Shown: piece after piece, positions 22,189 to 31,113 of the stretch | How the letters are laid out: each line of letters starts with the position of its first letter | Numbering within the stretch: position 1 is the first letter of the stretch | Virus record (IMG/VR): IMGVR_UViG_3300034110_000489 | Coordinates: 1-52,813 of that record | DNA from: a virus | DNA length: 52,813 nt | Reading direction: 5' to 3' (one strand) | Translations under genes and position numbers: made by a program | Notes under the pieces: model-generated | What the model was told of the DNA's origin: nothing | Databases searched by the model: none | The model's input: the letters and a program-made list of their open reading frames with translations, nothing else

Positions 22189-24873
22189 TCAGTAGCCTAA
22201 CCGAGCCGACGCCGAACCGACCTTGTCTAGTTCAGGGTTATCGAGGACGAGGAAGTCGCTCACCTCTGACGGCGATAGAAGCCATGTCGTCATCCAGTTC
22301 GACGGCGTGATCTCGTGCTGTATGCCTTCAATGATCGCGGTTCGTGTGATCGCCGGCGAAATACCCTGAGGCGATCGAGTCGTCGAGACACGGGTTCCGA
22401 TGTCATACTCGATGACCTCTTTCCATAGTCCCGACCCGCGCGGCATGATCGCGACCGAGTCGACACGAGGTCGAGGATAAGCGTAAGCGGAAAGACGAGC
22501 CTCGGTCATGTACGCGATCGTTCCGTCCTCATCGTTCAGAAGTCCGGTGATGTTCTCGGGACGAAGAAAGTACTGACCCTCTGAAACCGAATCGTTTCGG
22601 AACTGCGGAAGTGATCCCTCGCGTGTGATCTCGATCGAGTTCTTGATGAGTTGATCCGTGAAGTTCGGTTGGAAGTCGACATACTGCGAATCGGTGAGCG
22701 AGACCTGAGTCGTGTTGTATGACGGGTTCAGATTGAGATCGCTTCGAGACTGAAACGACAGACGCCCGTAACGGTCAATGAAAAGTTTCCCGACCTCTGC
22801 GCGCTCCATCTCTTGAAGATACGACAGCGCCGAGCCAGTCGGAATGTACGACTGAACAGTCGAATCACCTGTGTCGACGTCGCGCGCGTCGGTCGGCCAA
22901 CCGATCTGCGAGAGGACCCGGTTCACGCGTGTCCCGGTTGTCTCGCCGGCACCGCTCTTGAAGACGTCGTAATGCGCCGCGACACGCGCCGCCGATGGCA
23001 CACGATCGTAGAGGATAACTTCGTCGATGTCGCCCTTGAAAGGAGACGCCGCCGTGTATGTCGCCGATCCGGTGTTGTAGTTGTGACCGACCTTCCATCG
23101 TTCCCATCCGCTCGGCGACACGAACGTCGTAAGCGCTGTCATCGCGACGCCGTTCAGATAGGCGCGCGCAGTGCCGCCGGAGTCCTGCCCGAACATGAGG
23201 TGCTTCGGTCCGAGAGCGCTCCATACCCACGGGACAAGGGATCCGATGACACTAGAAAACACTTGAACAGTCGGAAACCCTGCTGTCATCACAAGAACGA
23301 ACAACGTGGCGGTTCCGCCACTGCTCACCGAAACGTACGCTCCGAGACGGATGTATCCGGTCGGACCGCCGAACGCGCATAGTCCGTACGACCCCGGCCA
23401 CGGCGTAAGAATGTCCATCGCGAAAGTGAGTTCGCATCCGGTGAAAGGCACCCCGTAATACTGATTGCGATAGTTCACCGGCGTCGTGAACAGACCCGTC
23501 GACAGCGCCTCGACCCATTTCGTTCCGTCGAATCGTTGCGAGAAATCCGTCGTATCCGAAAGCACGACCGAAGGCGCCTGCTCTCCCGACGAGGCTACGT
23601 AACTCGTCGTGTAATAGTAACCGGGATTGTTGTCGAACGGTGGAGACGCGACTCCCGCCATCGGATCCGAGATCGTGTATTTCACGGCCGTGTTCGAGAT
23701 AGTCGCCGACTGCGACGCCTCGTTCATTCGGAGCCACGCGCGCGGCGTGTCAGCGAGGACAGTGTCGACCCATGCCGAGCCGAGAGGAATCAGCGAAAGA
23801 ACCTTGAACGCGTCGGAGCATGAAAGCGTCACGGTCGCGAGGCGTGGAGGGTCGTACTGTTGCGGCCATCCGTCGACGAATCCCACGAACATGGATTCCA
23901 TTCCTCGACCGGGAGCGACGGCGGAGATCCGGATCGGCCGCATCGGTGACAACGCCCCGTGGTATGGACTGCCAACGGTCCACGATGCCGCCGGACTGCC
24001 GGAGACGTTTCGGGTCCACGTCTCGCCGGTGGCGGCGACCACGGTCGTCGACGTGGAGGATGTGACGAGAGACGGGTCGAAGTCGCCGATAGCGGCGCCT
24101 CCGATCGTCGAGGACACGAGCACGCGTCGAACGACTCCGGTGAATCGCTCGGTATTCCCGTTGAATCGCGAGCCGATTTCGATTCGCGATGTTCCGTTGT
24201 AGTACGCCGTCGTCACGGATGCGACAGTCGCTCCGAGTTGTGTCCAAGTGACGGGGGGGATCGGGGAGTCCGGAGCGGTGTAAAAGATTACGTTTCCGGT
24301 CGAGGAGGAGCGCGTCACTCGAACCCAACGCGACGCGCCATCGGAAAATCCGGTAGCGACTGTCGAGTCGACGTTCACCTGTGTGCTGCCATTAGTCGAG
24401 TACGACAAACGTAGACGCCCGATCGAGGAAATCGACAGTCGCCATTGAAGGCTTGCTCCGCTGTCTTCTTTCGCTACGAGACTCTGCTCTGTACCGCTTG
24501 CCCAACTAACCGGAGCGCACCGGATAGAAATGTCGAGGTTGCCGGTGATCGCCCATTTCGCCGCGTGAGGTGTCGAAAGAAAGTTTCCTGAGGTCCCGGG
24601 AAACGTCGCCGTTGCCGGACCGAAATCAGGATCGAAACGCCGGTCCCGGTTATCGAGTTCGACCATCGCCGAACCCGTCGAGAAAGTGTCCAGTTCGTTC
24701 GATCGTCCACGCTGAATCGACACTCCTCGGACCCTGTCGGTGACATCAGTCCATACGATGTCGGCGGCGAGAGCGTTGTACGGGACAGTGTTTACGCCGG
24801 CGGTGGAGGTTGCGAAACTGAGGTCGACCTTTAGTTGAACCCCGTTGTAGAGCGTGACGGTCACGAGCGCCAT
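22189..24873 (-). CDS. Minor tail (tail-tip) protein with LamG-like domains, 894 aa
   Basis: Large protein after the tape measure. The N-terminal part (VTLYNGVQLKVDLSF, DVTDRVRGVSIQRGR) resembles distal-tail/baseplate hub proteins. Two concanavalin/LamG-like jelly rolls follow (around ISIRCAPVSWASG, and GPKHLMFGQDSGGTARAYLN to KGDIDEVILYDRVPS). The C-terminal third returns to a hub-like fold (YLQEMERAEVGKLFIDRYGR). It probably combines the distal-tail and adhesin functions, as no separate distal tail gene is present. It overlaps the tape-measure gene by 13 bp. Confidence 0.8.
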   Translation of the reverse strand: MALVTVTLYNGVQLKVDLSFATSTAGVNTVPYNALAADIVWTDVTDRVRGVSIQRGRSNELDTFSTGSAMVELDNRDRRFDPDFGPATATFPGTSGNFLSTPHAAKWAITGNLDISIRCAPVSWASGTEQSLVAKEDSGASLQWRLSISSIGRLRLSYSTNGSTQVNVDSTVATGFSDGASRWVRVTRSSSTGNVIFYTAPDSPIPPVTWTQLGATVASVTTAYYNGTSRIEIGSRFNGNTERFTGVVRRVLVSSTIGGAAIGDFDPSLVTSSTSTTVVAATGETWTRNVSGSPAASWTVGSPYHGALSPMRPIRISAVAPGRGMESMFVGFVDGWPQQYDPPRLATVTLSCSDAFKVLSLIPLGSAWVDTVLADTPRAWLRMNEASQSATISNTAVKYTISDPMAGVASPPFDNNPGYYYTTSYVASSGEQAPSVVLSDTTDFSQRFDGTKWVEALSTGLFTTPVNYRNQYYGVPFTGCELTFAMDILTPWPGSYGLCAFGGPTGYIRLGAYVSVSSGGTATLFVLVMTAGFPTVQVFSSVIGSLVPWVWSALGPKHLMFGQDSGGTARAYLNGVAMTALTTFVSPSGWERWKVGHNYNTGSATYTAASPFKGDIDEVILYDRVPSAARVAAHYDVFKSGAGETTGTRVNRVLSQIGWPTDARDVDTGDSTVQSYIPTGSALSYLQEMERAEVGKLFIDRYGRLSFQSRSDLNLNPSYNTTQVSLTDSQYVDFQPNFTDQLIKNSIEITREGSLPQFRNDSVSEGQYFLRPENITGLLNDEDGTIAYMTEARLSAYAYPRPRVDSVAIMPRGSGLWKEVIEYDIGTRVSTTRSPQGISPAITRTAIIEGIQHEITPSNWMTTWLLSPSEVSDFLVLDNPELDKVGSASARLGY

Positions 24874-27728
24874 CCGGCGCCGGAGCGTTTCTCGAATGCT
24901 GAGATTGCCTCGACGATTGTTCGGCCGACGGACGCCGAGTCGGCGGTCGCCGATACGTTCACGTTGATTTCGTACACGTTGCCGCCCGACATCATCGAAC
25001 CGCCCCCGGCGGACAGACCGGCGAGAGCGTTGTTCGGGATGATCTTCCCGGCGCTCGACGGCATAAAGACTTCAGGCCCTTTTTCGCCGACGATGATCGG
25101 CGCGTTCGCTCCGACCGGCCCACCTTTAGCGAACTGAGGAAGATTGAAGATCGCTCCGAGAGGAATGAAACCGTTTTCGTCGCGCTGAGACATGAGCCAT
25201 TCGGTTTTCCATCTGACCTGCTTATCGTCGAGCGACATTTCCATCATCACGTAAGTTCCGTTGACGAGCATCGCCGTGTACCCGGCCTCTTTGATCTTCT
25301 GCTGAAGATGAGCGGCGGCCTCCGACGACGGATCGAGTCCCTTCTTTTTCATTTCCTCGAACGCTGCGATCGCGGTCAACGAAACGCCCTGCTGATCTTT
25401 CATCCCGGCCTGAGCGAAATCGACCTGAGCGGCGAGACGTTTGAACGCATCCGATCCCGGGTCGATGCCGAGACGGATCAGTTCCTGAAGACGACCCTGA
25501 ACCTGTTCTTGTGTGACGGTTCCGTTTTTCAGTCCGACCTCTAGGTCGTTGAGAGTGTCCGAGTACGCTCCGGTTGCGGCCACGAGTTTGTAATACGCCT
25601 CCTCTTTTTCAGCCTGCGTTTTCGATCCGTCTTTTTCAATAGCGTTGTACTCGACCTGCGCCTCTTTCATCTTTTTCAAGGCGTCGAGGTTGGCGAACAT
25701 CGGATCGAGCGCTGCTTTCTGCGCGTCGTGCTTGGCCTTGATCGAGTCCGCTACGGCCTTGTTCGCCGTCGCGAGGTTATACGCCTCGGTTGCGGCGTCT
25801 TTGTCGAGTCCGGTCGACATGAGTTGAGAGATGCCGACCGCTTTCAGCATCTCTTGTTTCTTTGCGTACTCTGCTGTTTCGGTGCGGAGTTGGTCGGCGA
25901 TCTCAGCGGTAAGGACACCCTGAATGGACATCTGCGCGAGTAATGCGTTTACGGCGTTGCCGCCGTTTTCGAGTTCGTCGAAATATGCTTTCTGTGCGGC
26001 GAGACGTTGCTCGACTGCTTCGAGTTGAAGTTGTGTAGCGCGCCGTTCGGCCCCGGTACCTTTGTCGAGATTGTTGCGGTGCTGCTGCGCCATCATCTCG
26101 GTAACTCTCATCGTTTCGCCCGAGCGCGAGGAGAGCAACGTGTACGCTTCCGACGCCGAGATCATTCCCTCGGTGCCACCTTCGACGGCCTTACGCCACG
26201 CGTCCATACTGATGCCGGCGGAAGTCAGATTGTTCATCGTGCCATCGGCGGCGAGTTTGTTGGCGACGACGGCGTCGGTGTTCTTAGTCCACGCGCCGGT
26301 CTGTTCGTCGAGTGAGCCGGCGAAATCTTTAGCGTGCTGCTCCGCCTCTTTCTGACTCTTGTTCCAAACGGTGAAAGCGATGAACGCGACGCCGAGAGCG
26401 ATCGCGATCGGACCGAGTGCCGACTGAATCGCGTATCCCGCCTTCAGGGCGGCGGCCTCTGAGAGTCCCATCGCCGCTAGGAATGACGCGGCATAGCCTC
26501 CGGCGGCGCCGGCCATCACGCCGAACGATCCGATGATCGATGTAGCCATACCTGAAACGAGACCGCTTAGCGCTGTGAAACCTTTCACGGCCAGCACGAA
26601 CAACGCGATCGAGGGCAGGGCGAGCATGATCGGTTTCGGCAGAGCAAGAAACGCCTGAACCATGTCGCCGAGGAAATCGGTCGCTTCGGTGAGGATCGGC
26701 ATCATGAGTTTCATCGCCGTGTTCATTCCTTGAAACACTGCTGTAGCGAGAGGCTCGAACGCTAGTTGTAATCGGTGCGACATGATCGAGAGTTTCCCGC
26801 CGAATGTCGACACGTCCCCCGATGCTTTCGAGATCGTGTCGGTCCCGTTGACGATCGTCGCCATGTACTCCTCGAAAGAAAGTTTTCCTTCCATGATGGC
26901 GGCCGCTAATCGGGGACCGCCTCTCGCGCCGAAAACTTCTAGTGCGATGCCGGTCGCCTCGGTCGGATCCTTTGCGTTCTTGATCGCGTCGAACGTCGAT
27001 TGGAACATCGTCTTAGCGTCGATGCCTTGCTTTCCGGCGGTGGCGAGCGCTCTCGTCATCGCCGGCAGGATGTCGCGCACCTCGATACCGGACTTCGCGA
27101 GTGTCCCCATGAGAGCGGCCGTCGAATCGAAATCGAATCCGAGTTGACGAAGGACGATACCGGACTTCGCCATCTGATCTGCGAGAGACGACACCTCGAC
27201 CCCGGACGTCGCCGACGCACGGTAGAGAAGATCGAGAGAATCTTTCTGATCGGCGGCGGCGACACCGAAGTTCTTGAACACGGTCGTGACCGATTCGATG
27301 TTTCCCTTCAGGTCGGTGCCGGTCATGCGCGACAGTTTCAAGATCTGAAGCGACACTTCTTCGAGAGGTTTCCCGGTGAGTCCGAGTTTCGTGTTCAGGT
27401 CGGCGATGACTGTCCCGACGTCTTTCATCGACGACGGGGTGTTGGCGAACACGTTCCTGAAAGACTGCTCCAGTCCTTTCAGTGTTTCGCCGGTTTGACC
27501 GGTCTCGACCCGGATCACTTTGTAAGCGTCGTGAAATGAGTTTCCGAGTTTGAACAGGAGAACGCCGGCAGTGGCGACGGCGGCGGCGGTGCCGACGGCG
27601 ACCGCCTGAGTTACCCCGCCCATCGCTCCGGCGAACTTCGTGGTCGCGACCTCTCCGCCTTTCAGTCCGGCGATGAACTGCGAAGTGTCGGCGCGTAGTT
27701 TGGCGACGATGTCGAACGATGCGGCCAT
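24861..27728 (-). CDS. Tail tape measure protein, 955 aa
   Basis: N-terminal FDIVAKLRADTSQFIAGLKG and a TP901-type core (TFGGKLSIMSHRLQLAFEPL), central hydrophobic helices (IMLALPSIALFVLAVKGFTA, GLVSGMATSIIGSFGVMAGA) and long coiled-coil stretches are characteristic. It sets tail length; at about 1.5 angstrom per residue the tail would be roughly 140 nm (estimate). The ATG at 27728 follows GGAGG overlapping the gpGT stop. The gene is placed right after the frameshifted chaperones, as in other siphoviruses. Confidence 0.93.
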   Translation of the reverse strand: MAASFDIVAKLRADTSQFIAGLKGGEVATTKFAGAMGGVTQAVAVGTAAAVATAGVLLFKLGNSFHDAYKVIRVETGQTGETLKGLEQSFRNVFANTPSSMKDVGTVIADLNTKLGLTGKPLEEVSLQILKLSRMTGTDLKGNIESVTTVFKNFGVAAADQKDSLDLLYRASATSGVEVSSLADQMAKSGIVLRQLGFDFDSTAALMGTLAKSGIEVRDILPAMTRALATAGKQGIDAKTMFQSTFDAIKNAKDPTEATGIALEVFGARGGPRLAAAIMEGKLSFEEYMATIVNGTDTISKASGDVSTFGGKLSIMSHRLQLAFEPLATAVFQGMNTAMKLMMPILTEATDFLGDMVQAFLALPKPIMLALPSIALFVLAVKGFTALSGLVSGMATSIIGSFGVMAGAAGGYAASFLAAMGLSEAAALKAGYAIQSALGPIAIALGVAFIAFTVWNKSQKEAEQHAKDFAGSLDEQTGAWTKNTDAVVANKLAADGTMNNLTSAGISMDAWRKAVEGGTEGMISASEAYTLLSSRSGETMRVTEMMAQQHRNNLDKGTGAERRATQLQLEAVEQRLAAQKAYFDELENGGNAVNALLAQMSIQGVLTAEIADQLRTETAEYAKKQEMLKAVGISQLMSTGLDKDAATEAYNLATANKAVADSIKAKHDAQKAALDPMFANLDALKKMKEAQVEYNAIEKDGSKTQAEKEEAYYKLVAATGAYSDTLNDLEVGLKNGTVTQEQVQGRLQELIRLGIDPGSDAFKRLAAQVDFAQAGMKDQQGVSLTAIAAFEEMKKKGLDPSSEAAAHLQQKIKEAGYTAMLVNGTYVMMEMSLDDKQVRWKTEWLMSQRDENGFIPLGAIFNLPQFAKGGPVGANAPIIVGEKGPEVFMPSSAGKIIPNNALAGLSAGGGSMMSGGNVYEINVNVSATADSASVGRTIVEAISAFEKRSGAGWRS

Positions 27729-27733
27729 CCGTG

Positions 27734-28266
27734 CTACCTCCTAGCGCGCCGCTGTGCGGCCTCGTGTTCCTCCGCCCGGAGTTTCCATAGGGCGGCCCAT
27801 TCGGTTATTTCGGCGGATGAAATCGGACGGTGTCCCGGAGATCCATCGAGGAGTTCCGAGACGGTCCGTCCGAGTTTCTCCGCTAGTTCGTAGATGAATC
27901 GTCGCTCGTGATCGAGGGCGAGTCTTTTCCCGCGACCTCGACAGCGTCTCCAGTCATGCCGGAGACGCGCATCGCCGAGGTTGCGAGGAGTTCGAGAGGA
28001 GCGGCGGACTTCGACAGCAGAGCGTCGACGTCATCGGCGGTGAAGATCCGTTCGCCGGACTCCGGGTCGAACGAGCAGAGGATCACCATTTCCGGATACA
28101 TCCGTTCCATGTCGATTACGCCGTCGTTGTCGGAGGCGCTTTTCAGGAGACGGGTTCGACTCCGACCATCCATCGAACGGATCTCGACGGTGACTCCCCA
28201 AGCGGGAACCTCCACGAGTTCGGTTTCGATGTCGTCGGCGTTTAGGATCTGCTCACGAATGGACAC
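27734..28266 (-). CDS. Tail assembly chaperone, -1 frameshift product (gpGT-like), 177 aa
   Basis: After GGGAAAA (27925-27931) a -1 slip joins the gpG frame to a second frame that reads KRLALDHERRFIYELAEKLG, then TEWAALWKLRAEEHEAAQRR, and ends at TAG (27734-27736) just before the tape measure. This extension has the helical, charged character of gpT parts. It has no start codon of its own in a sensible place, so frameshifting is the natural way to express it. Confidence 0.88.
27883..28266 (-). CDS. Tail assembly chaperone, short form (gpG-like), 127 aa
   Basis: GTG start at 28266 with GGAG 8 bases upstream. The product (SIREQILNADDIETELVEV, then MYPEMVILCSFDPESGERIF) has the pattern of phage gpG-like chaperones that bind the tape measure. 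It ends at TAG (27883-27885). A slippery heptamer near the end gives the longer form. Confidence 0.85.
   Translation of the reverse strand: MSIREQILNADDIETELVEVPAWGVTVEIRSMDGRSRTRLLKSASDNDGVIDMERMYPEMVILCSFDPESGERIFTADDVDALLSKSAAPLELLATSAMRVSGMTGDAVEVAGKDSPSITSDDSSTN
27925..27931 (-). other. Programmed -1 ribosomal frameshift site GGGAAAA
   Basis: In the gpG frame the bases read GCG GGA AAA GAC, so G GGA AAA is in the X XXY YYZ register needed for a tandem -1 slip. The downstream frame stays open for 60 codons to the stop before the tape-measure gene. Confidence 0.85.
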
Positions 28267-28292
28267 TAGGTCACTCCTTATTTTCAGGTTTC

Positions 28293-28709
28293 TTAGAAGG
28301 TGCCGCGAGTTACGGGACCAGTGATCTGAAAGTCGCATCCGAAGGAAACGACATCTCCGACCGGTGACGAGAGATCGTACTTCGTCATGATGGCTTCGCC
28401 GGTGAACTTGACGTAACCGACGGTCGTACCGGCGGGGCCGTACTCGAATGAGACGGTGGCTTCTTGTCCGAGGATGCCGGCGAGGTGAGCGTCGACTGTC
28501 GAGTCGAACTTACCTGAGACGGTGATCGTCGAGTCGTTCAGACCGACGACGTATGTCTTCGCTCCGCCAGTGACACCGAAGGTCGTGGTTTCTGCGGTCT
28601 CGATTGAGCGCGGGAGACTGACCTCGTGGATGTATGTCGAAATGTCGGTCAGCGTGCCGCCCGAGTTGTCGACCTTGAATGATGCGTTCTTACCGTGACG
28701 AAATGCCAT
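28293..28709 (-). CDS. Major tail protein 1, 138 aa
   Basis: Tail-tube protein pattern: MAFRHGKNASFKVDNSGG, SLPRSIETAETTTFGVTGGA, KTYVVGLNDSTITVSGKFD. It is the short relative of the next gene; both share the N-terminal RHGKN and the ETAETTTFGV block. Which of the two forms the bulk of the tube is not evident. Confidence 0.82.
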   Translation of the reverse strand: MAFRHGKNASFKVDNSGGTLTDISTYIHEVSLPRSIETAETTTFGVTGGAKTYVVGLNDSTITVSGKFDSTVDAHLAGILGQEATVSFEYGPAGTTVGYVKFTGEAIMTKYDLSSPVGDVVSFGCDFQITGPVTRGTF

Positions 28710-28727
28710 TGTGTTCCCTCCTCGGGA

Positions 28728-29462
28728 TTAGCGCCGACCGAAAGCGGCGGCGATGGTTGCGGAGCCGGTCGAGCCGGCGACGGTGTACGACACTCGAAGG
28801 TATCGGTTGACCGTTGTTCCCGAGGCGACGGACAGTCGCTCGGAGGTCTTGGTCGTCGAGGAGACGACCGAGAAAGTAGCGAGATCGGCGAACGTGACGT
28901 TGTCGGCCGAGTGGGCGACCTTGACCGTGATGTTCCCGTTCCGGGTGTTGGCGGTGACGTGAAGCGTCGCGATGCCGCCGTTCGAGGATGAGGCGATCCC
29001 GTCGACGGATGTCCCGGTCGACGTCGACGAGATCACGTCGGACGCTGCGAGGACGAAACCGTGGACTGACTCGCCGTCGGACTGAAGGTCGAGGGACGTC
29101 GAGACGACGTCGGCGACGGGGGAGGAGATGTCGTACTTCGTCTCGATCGACTGTCCGAGGAGACAGCGTCGGCCGACGACGAGTCCGCCGTCCTGAGCGA
29201 TCGTGAACACGACGTCGGTGTCGGATCCGAGAGCGGCCGAGATGACATCGTCGGCGGCGCCGGTGTCATCGTCGAACAGACCGGAGATCGAAACGGTCGA
29301 GTCGCTGAGGCCGGTTACATAGGTCTTGGCGTCTCCTGAGACTCCGAACGTGGTCGTCTCGGCGGTCTCGACGGATGAGGAAATGGACGTCTCTCGGAAA
29401 TACGCGGACAGGTCCGACGATCCAATCAGAACCCGGGTGTTCTTACCGTGACGGAATGGCAT
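28728..29462 (-). CDS. Major tail protein 2 with C-terminal extra domain, 244 aa
   Basis: Residues 1-145 are a paralogue of the protein encoded downstream (MPFRHGKN, VETAETTTFGVSGDAKTYVT). Residues about 145-244 are an added Ser/Thr-rich beta domain (HVTANTRNGNITVKVAHSAD, TVNRYLRVSYTVAGSTGSA) of Ig/discoidin-like character. Tube subunits with surface Ig-like domains occur in lambda gpV and others. The last bases overlap the stop of the next upstream gene. Confidence 0.8.
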   Translation of the reverse strand: MPFRHGKNTRVLIGSSDLSAYFRETSISSSVETAETTTFGVSGDAKTYVTGLSDSTVSISGLFDDDTGAADDVISAALGSDTDVVFTIAQDGGLVVGRRCLLGQSIETKYDISSPVADVVSTSLDLQSDGESVHGFVLAASDVISSTSTGTSVDGIASSSNGGIATLHVTANTRNGNITVKVAHSADNVTFADLATFSVVSSTTKTSERLSVASGTTVNRYLRVSYTVAGSTGSATIAAAFGRR

Positions 29463-29656
29463 TAGTTAGCGACCTCCTCGGTCGGTTCGACGGCGTCGGA
29501 GTCTTTGCCGACGAGTTCGACGTACCCCTGCTCTCGTAGCCACTTGATCGAGTCACGAGGGAGATCCTCGACGACGTCTCCGACCTCGGCGCGCTTCGCC
29601 TTGTAATCGAGTCCGGCGTCGCCGGTTGGGCCTCCGGTGATGCGGTAGCGGGCCAT
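29462..29656 (-). CDS. Hypothetical small structural-region protein, 64 aa
   Basis: MARYRITGGPTGDAGLDYKA then DLPRDSIKWLREQGYVELVG: short tail-region proteins of this type (a C-terminal KWLREQG-like helix) occur next to major tail or capsid genes. Start at 29656 preferred to the upstream Met at 29704, which would add a basic stretch outside the family pattern. Role unknown. Confidence 0.65.
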   Translation of the reverse strand: MARYRITGGPTGDAGLDYKAKRAEVGDVVEDLPRDSIKWLREQGYVELVGKDSDAVEPTEEVAN

Positions 29657-29797
29657 CGAATGCCTCCGTAGGGCGCGAGTGATCCCGTACCGCTTAGGGG
29701 TCACGAGGACACACGAGGCCGGCGGTCGGGGTCACGGTGGACACGAACAACGCTCGAACCGTATCACCTGACCGGCGCTCCCGCTATGGCGGGGGGC

Positions 29798-29831
29798 GAT
29801 CCCGGCGGAGGGCTGAGACTCCGCCGGGATC
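29798..29831. terminator. Perfect 13-bp hairpin in a 223-bp intergenic gap
   Basis: GATCCCGGCGGAG (29798-29810) and CTCCGCCGGGATC (29819-29831) with an 8-nt loop: the cleanest stem in this part of the genome. It lies between the Com-like gene and the tail-protein genes. As a terminator it would separate head from tail transcription on the minus strand. The gap 29657-29879 holds no convincing gene and no T tract. Confidence 0.65.
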
Positions 29832-29879
29832 ATCGTCGGGCGCCATCCGAGGGGAAGCGGGGCGTCGCCGACGAAACCG

Positions 29880-30032
29880 TTACGCCGCGTTGGGCGCCTT
29901 ACATCGTGGACACTTTATACGCCACGGACGGGACAGCGTCTCGGCGAGGAGTCGACCGCATCGCCAGCACCGAACACCCTCGTCGATCTCGGCGCCTCGA
30001 CCGTACGGGTCGCGAGGAGTGTCCTCGATCAT
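29880..30032 (-). CDS. Com-like zinc-finger protein, 50 aa
   Basis: Two CxxC pairs, Cys22/Cys25 and Cys41/Cys44, in RCWRCGRLLAETL and IKCPRCKAPN, the arrangement of Mu Com-type zinc fingers. Mu Com binds mom mRNA and activates its translation. Here the protein lies among head-tail genes, and whether it regulates the hypermodification genes is speculation. ATG at 30032 overlaps the stop of the upstream gene. Confidence 0.75.
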   Translation of the reverse strand: MIEDTPRDPYGRGAEIDEGVRCWRCGRLLAETLSRPWRIKCPRCKAPNAA

Positions 30033-30274
30033 GAGAACTGTTCGCCGCAATCGGGGCAGAGAAATACGGGACCTTGATCGCCGAGAGTCGAGACCTCGAC
30101 GGCGTCAGAGTGAGAGCACGGTCGAGGACTCTCGTCCTCGTCGAGTTCGTCGTCGGTCATCGGGGCGCCGGCGTCGATCAGTCGACCGAGCAAGATCCGA
30201 CACGAGTCGAGCGCACGCGTCGCCGCATCGAACGACAGCGCGACCGCTCGGAGGAGATCCGGGTCAGTCGTCAT
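30029..30274 (-). CDS. Hypothetical protein with C-terminal zinc motif, 81 aa
   Basis: Helical N-terminal part (DLLRAVALSFDAATRALDSC), acidic linker, and PCSHSDAVEVS...FLCPDCGEQF giving a Cys/His plus CxxC site. It is followed immediately by another zinc-finger gene. Function unknown. Confidence 0.65.
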   Translation of the reverse strand: MTTDPDLLRAVALSFDAATRALDSCRILLGRLIDAGAPMTDDELDEDESPRPCSHSDAVEVSTLGDQGPVFLCPDCGEQFS

Positions 30275-30668
30275 ACGTCACCGTGTAGGTCATCGCGACG
30301 CGTGGTCGATCGTTGTCGTCGAGTCCGAGAGGCGACGGGGTGCCAACCTGCTCGACGCGGAGGATCAGGATCCCCGAGATAGTCGAGTTCGAGAGTGCTT
30401 CGAGAGCGGCGGTCACGTTGGCGATCTTGGTTCGGGCCGCCTGATAGTCCTCGCGTGCCGCACGAGCGACGACCTGAAGGTTCGCCACGATCAGAGCGGC
30501 GCCGGACGTGCTGCCCTGAGTGTAGAGCGGATAGCCGGCGCCAGTCTCGTAGATCGTGACGACAGCATCCGGAGACGCCGGAGAGCGCGAGAGAAAGATC
30601 GTCGAGCCGAGCGTTCCGATGCCGGCGCTCTGTAACGCCGATCCGATCACGTCGAGAACTTCGCTCAT
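30264..30668 (-). CDS. Tail terminator-like / minor capsid protein, 134 aa
   Basis: VLDVIGSALQSAGIGTLGST, AVVTIYETGAGYPLYTQGST and LQVVARAAREDYQAARTKIA follow the pattern of small tail-completion (gpU-type) proteins of siphoviruses. It would cap the tail at the head-proximal end. The gene order (adaptor, stopper, HK97 gp10-like, terminator, tube) supports it. Confidence 0.72.
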   Translation of the reverse strand: MSEVLDVIGSALQSAGIGTLGSTIFLSRSPASPDAVVTIYETGAGYPLYTQGSTSGAALIVANLQVVARAAREDYQAARTKIANVTAALEALSNSTISGILILRVEQVGTPSPLGLDDNDRPRVAMTYTVTYDD

Positions 30669-31111
30669 TTCGGAACCTCAGTGTTTTCGTCGGCGGACTG
30701 ACCCTCGGCGGCGGCGGCGTCTCCGGAGTCTTTCCCTTCGGCGGCGCGATCGAGCGCGTCGGCGAGTCGTTTCTCCATGCCGGGGCGCGCCTCCATCAGC
30801 GGGATTTCAAGGAACTTGTAGGTCTTTCCTTTAGCGTGTTGCGCGTCGGGGTCCTCGTGGACATAGAGAGCGTACGGGGCGGCCGGTCCGCCGTAACCGA
30901 TGAGGACTTCGTTGTTCGTTGGTCCCTCGACGACTCCGGAGCCTTTCAAGAATCCCTTATCGACCGGAACGAGACGTTGCGATTTCCTGAAGATCGCCTG
31001 AGCCTCCCGATACAGAGCCTTGTTCAGTTCTTTCGGGACGTCGGTTCGCATCTTTTTCAGACGGGCGAGCATGACCTCCGTTCCGAAAACTGAAAAGTTC
31101 GTTGCCGCCAT
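30665..31111 (-). CDS. HK97 gp10-like tail/neck protein, 148 aa
   Basis: LKKMRTDVPKELNKALYREA, LVPVDKGFLKGSGVVEG and a PAAPYALYVHEDP motif followed by KFLEIPL match the HK97 gp10 family of neck/tail-completion proteins. The C-terminal tail is acidic (GDAAAAEGQSADENTEVP). Start at 31111 is the ATG before AATNFSVFG; longer forms read into a shadow frame. Confidence 0.78.
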   Translation of the reverse strand: MAATNFSVFGTEVMLARLKKMRTDVPKELNKALYREAQAIFRKSQRLVPVDKGFLKGSGVVEGPTNNEVLIGYGGPAAPYALYVHEDPDAQHAKGKTYKFLEIPLMEARPGMEKRLADALDRAAEGKDSGDAAAAEGQSADENTEVPK

Positions 31112-31113
31112 CG

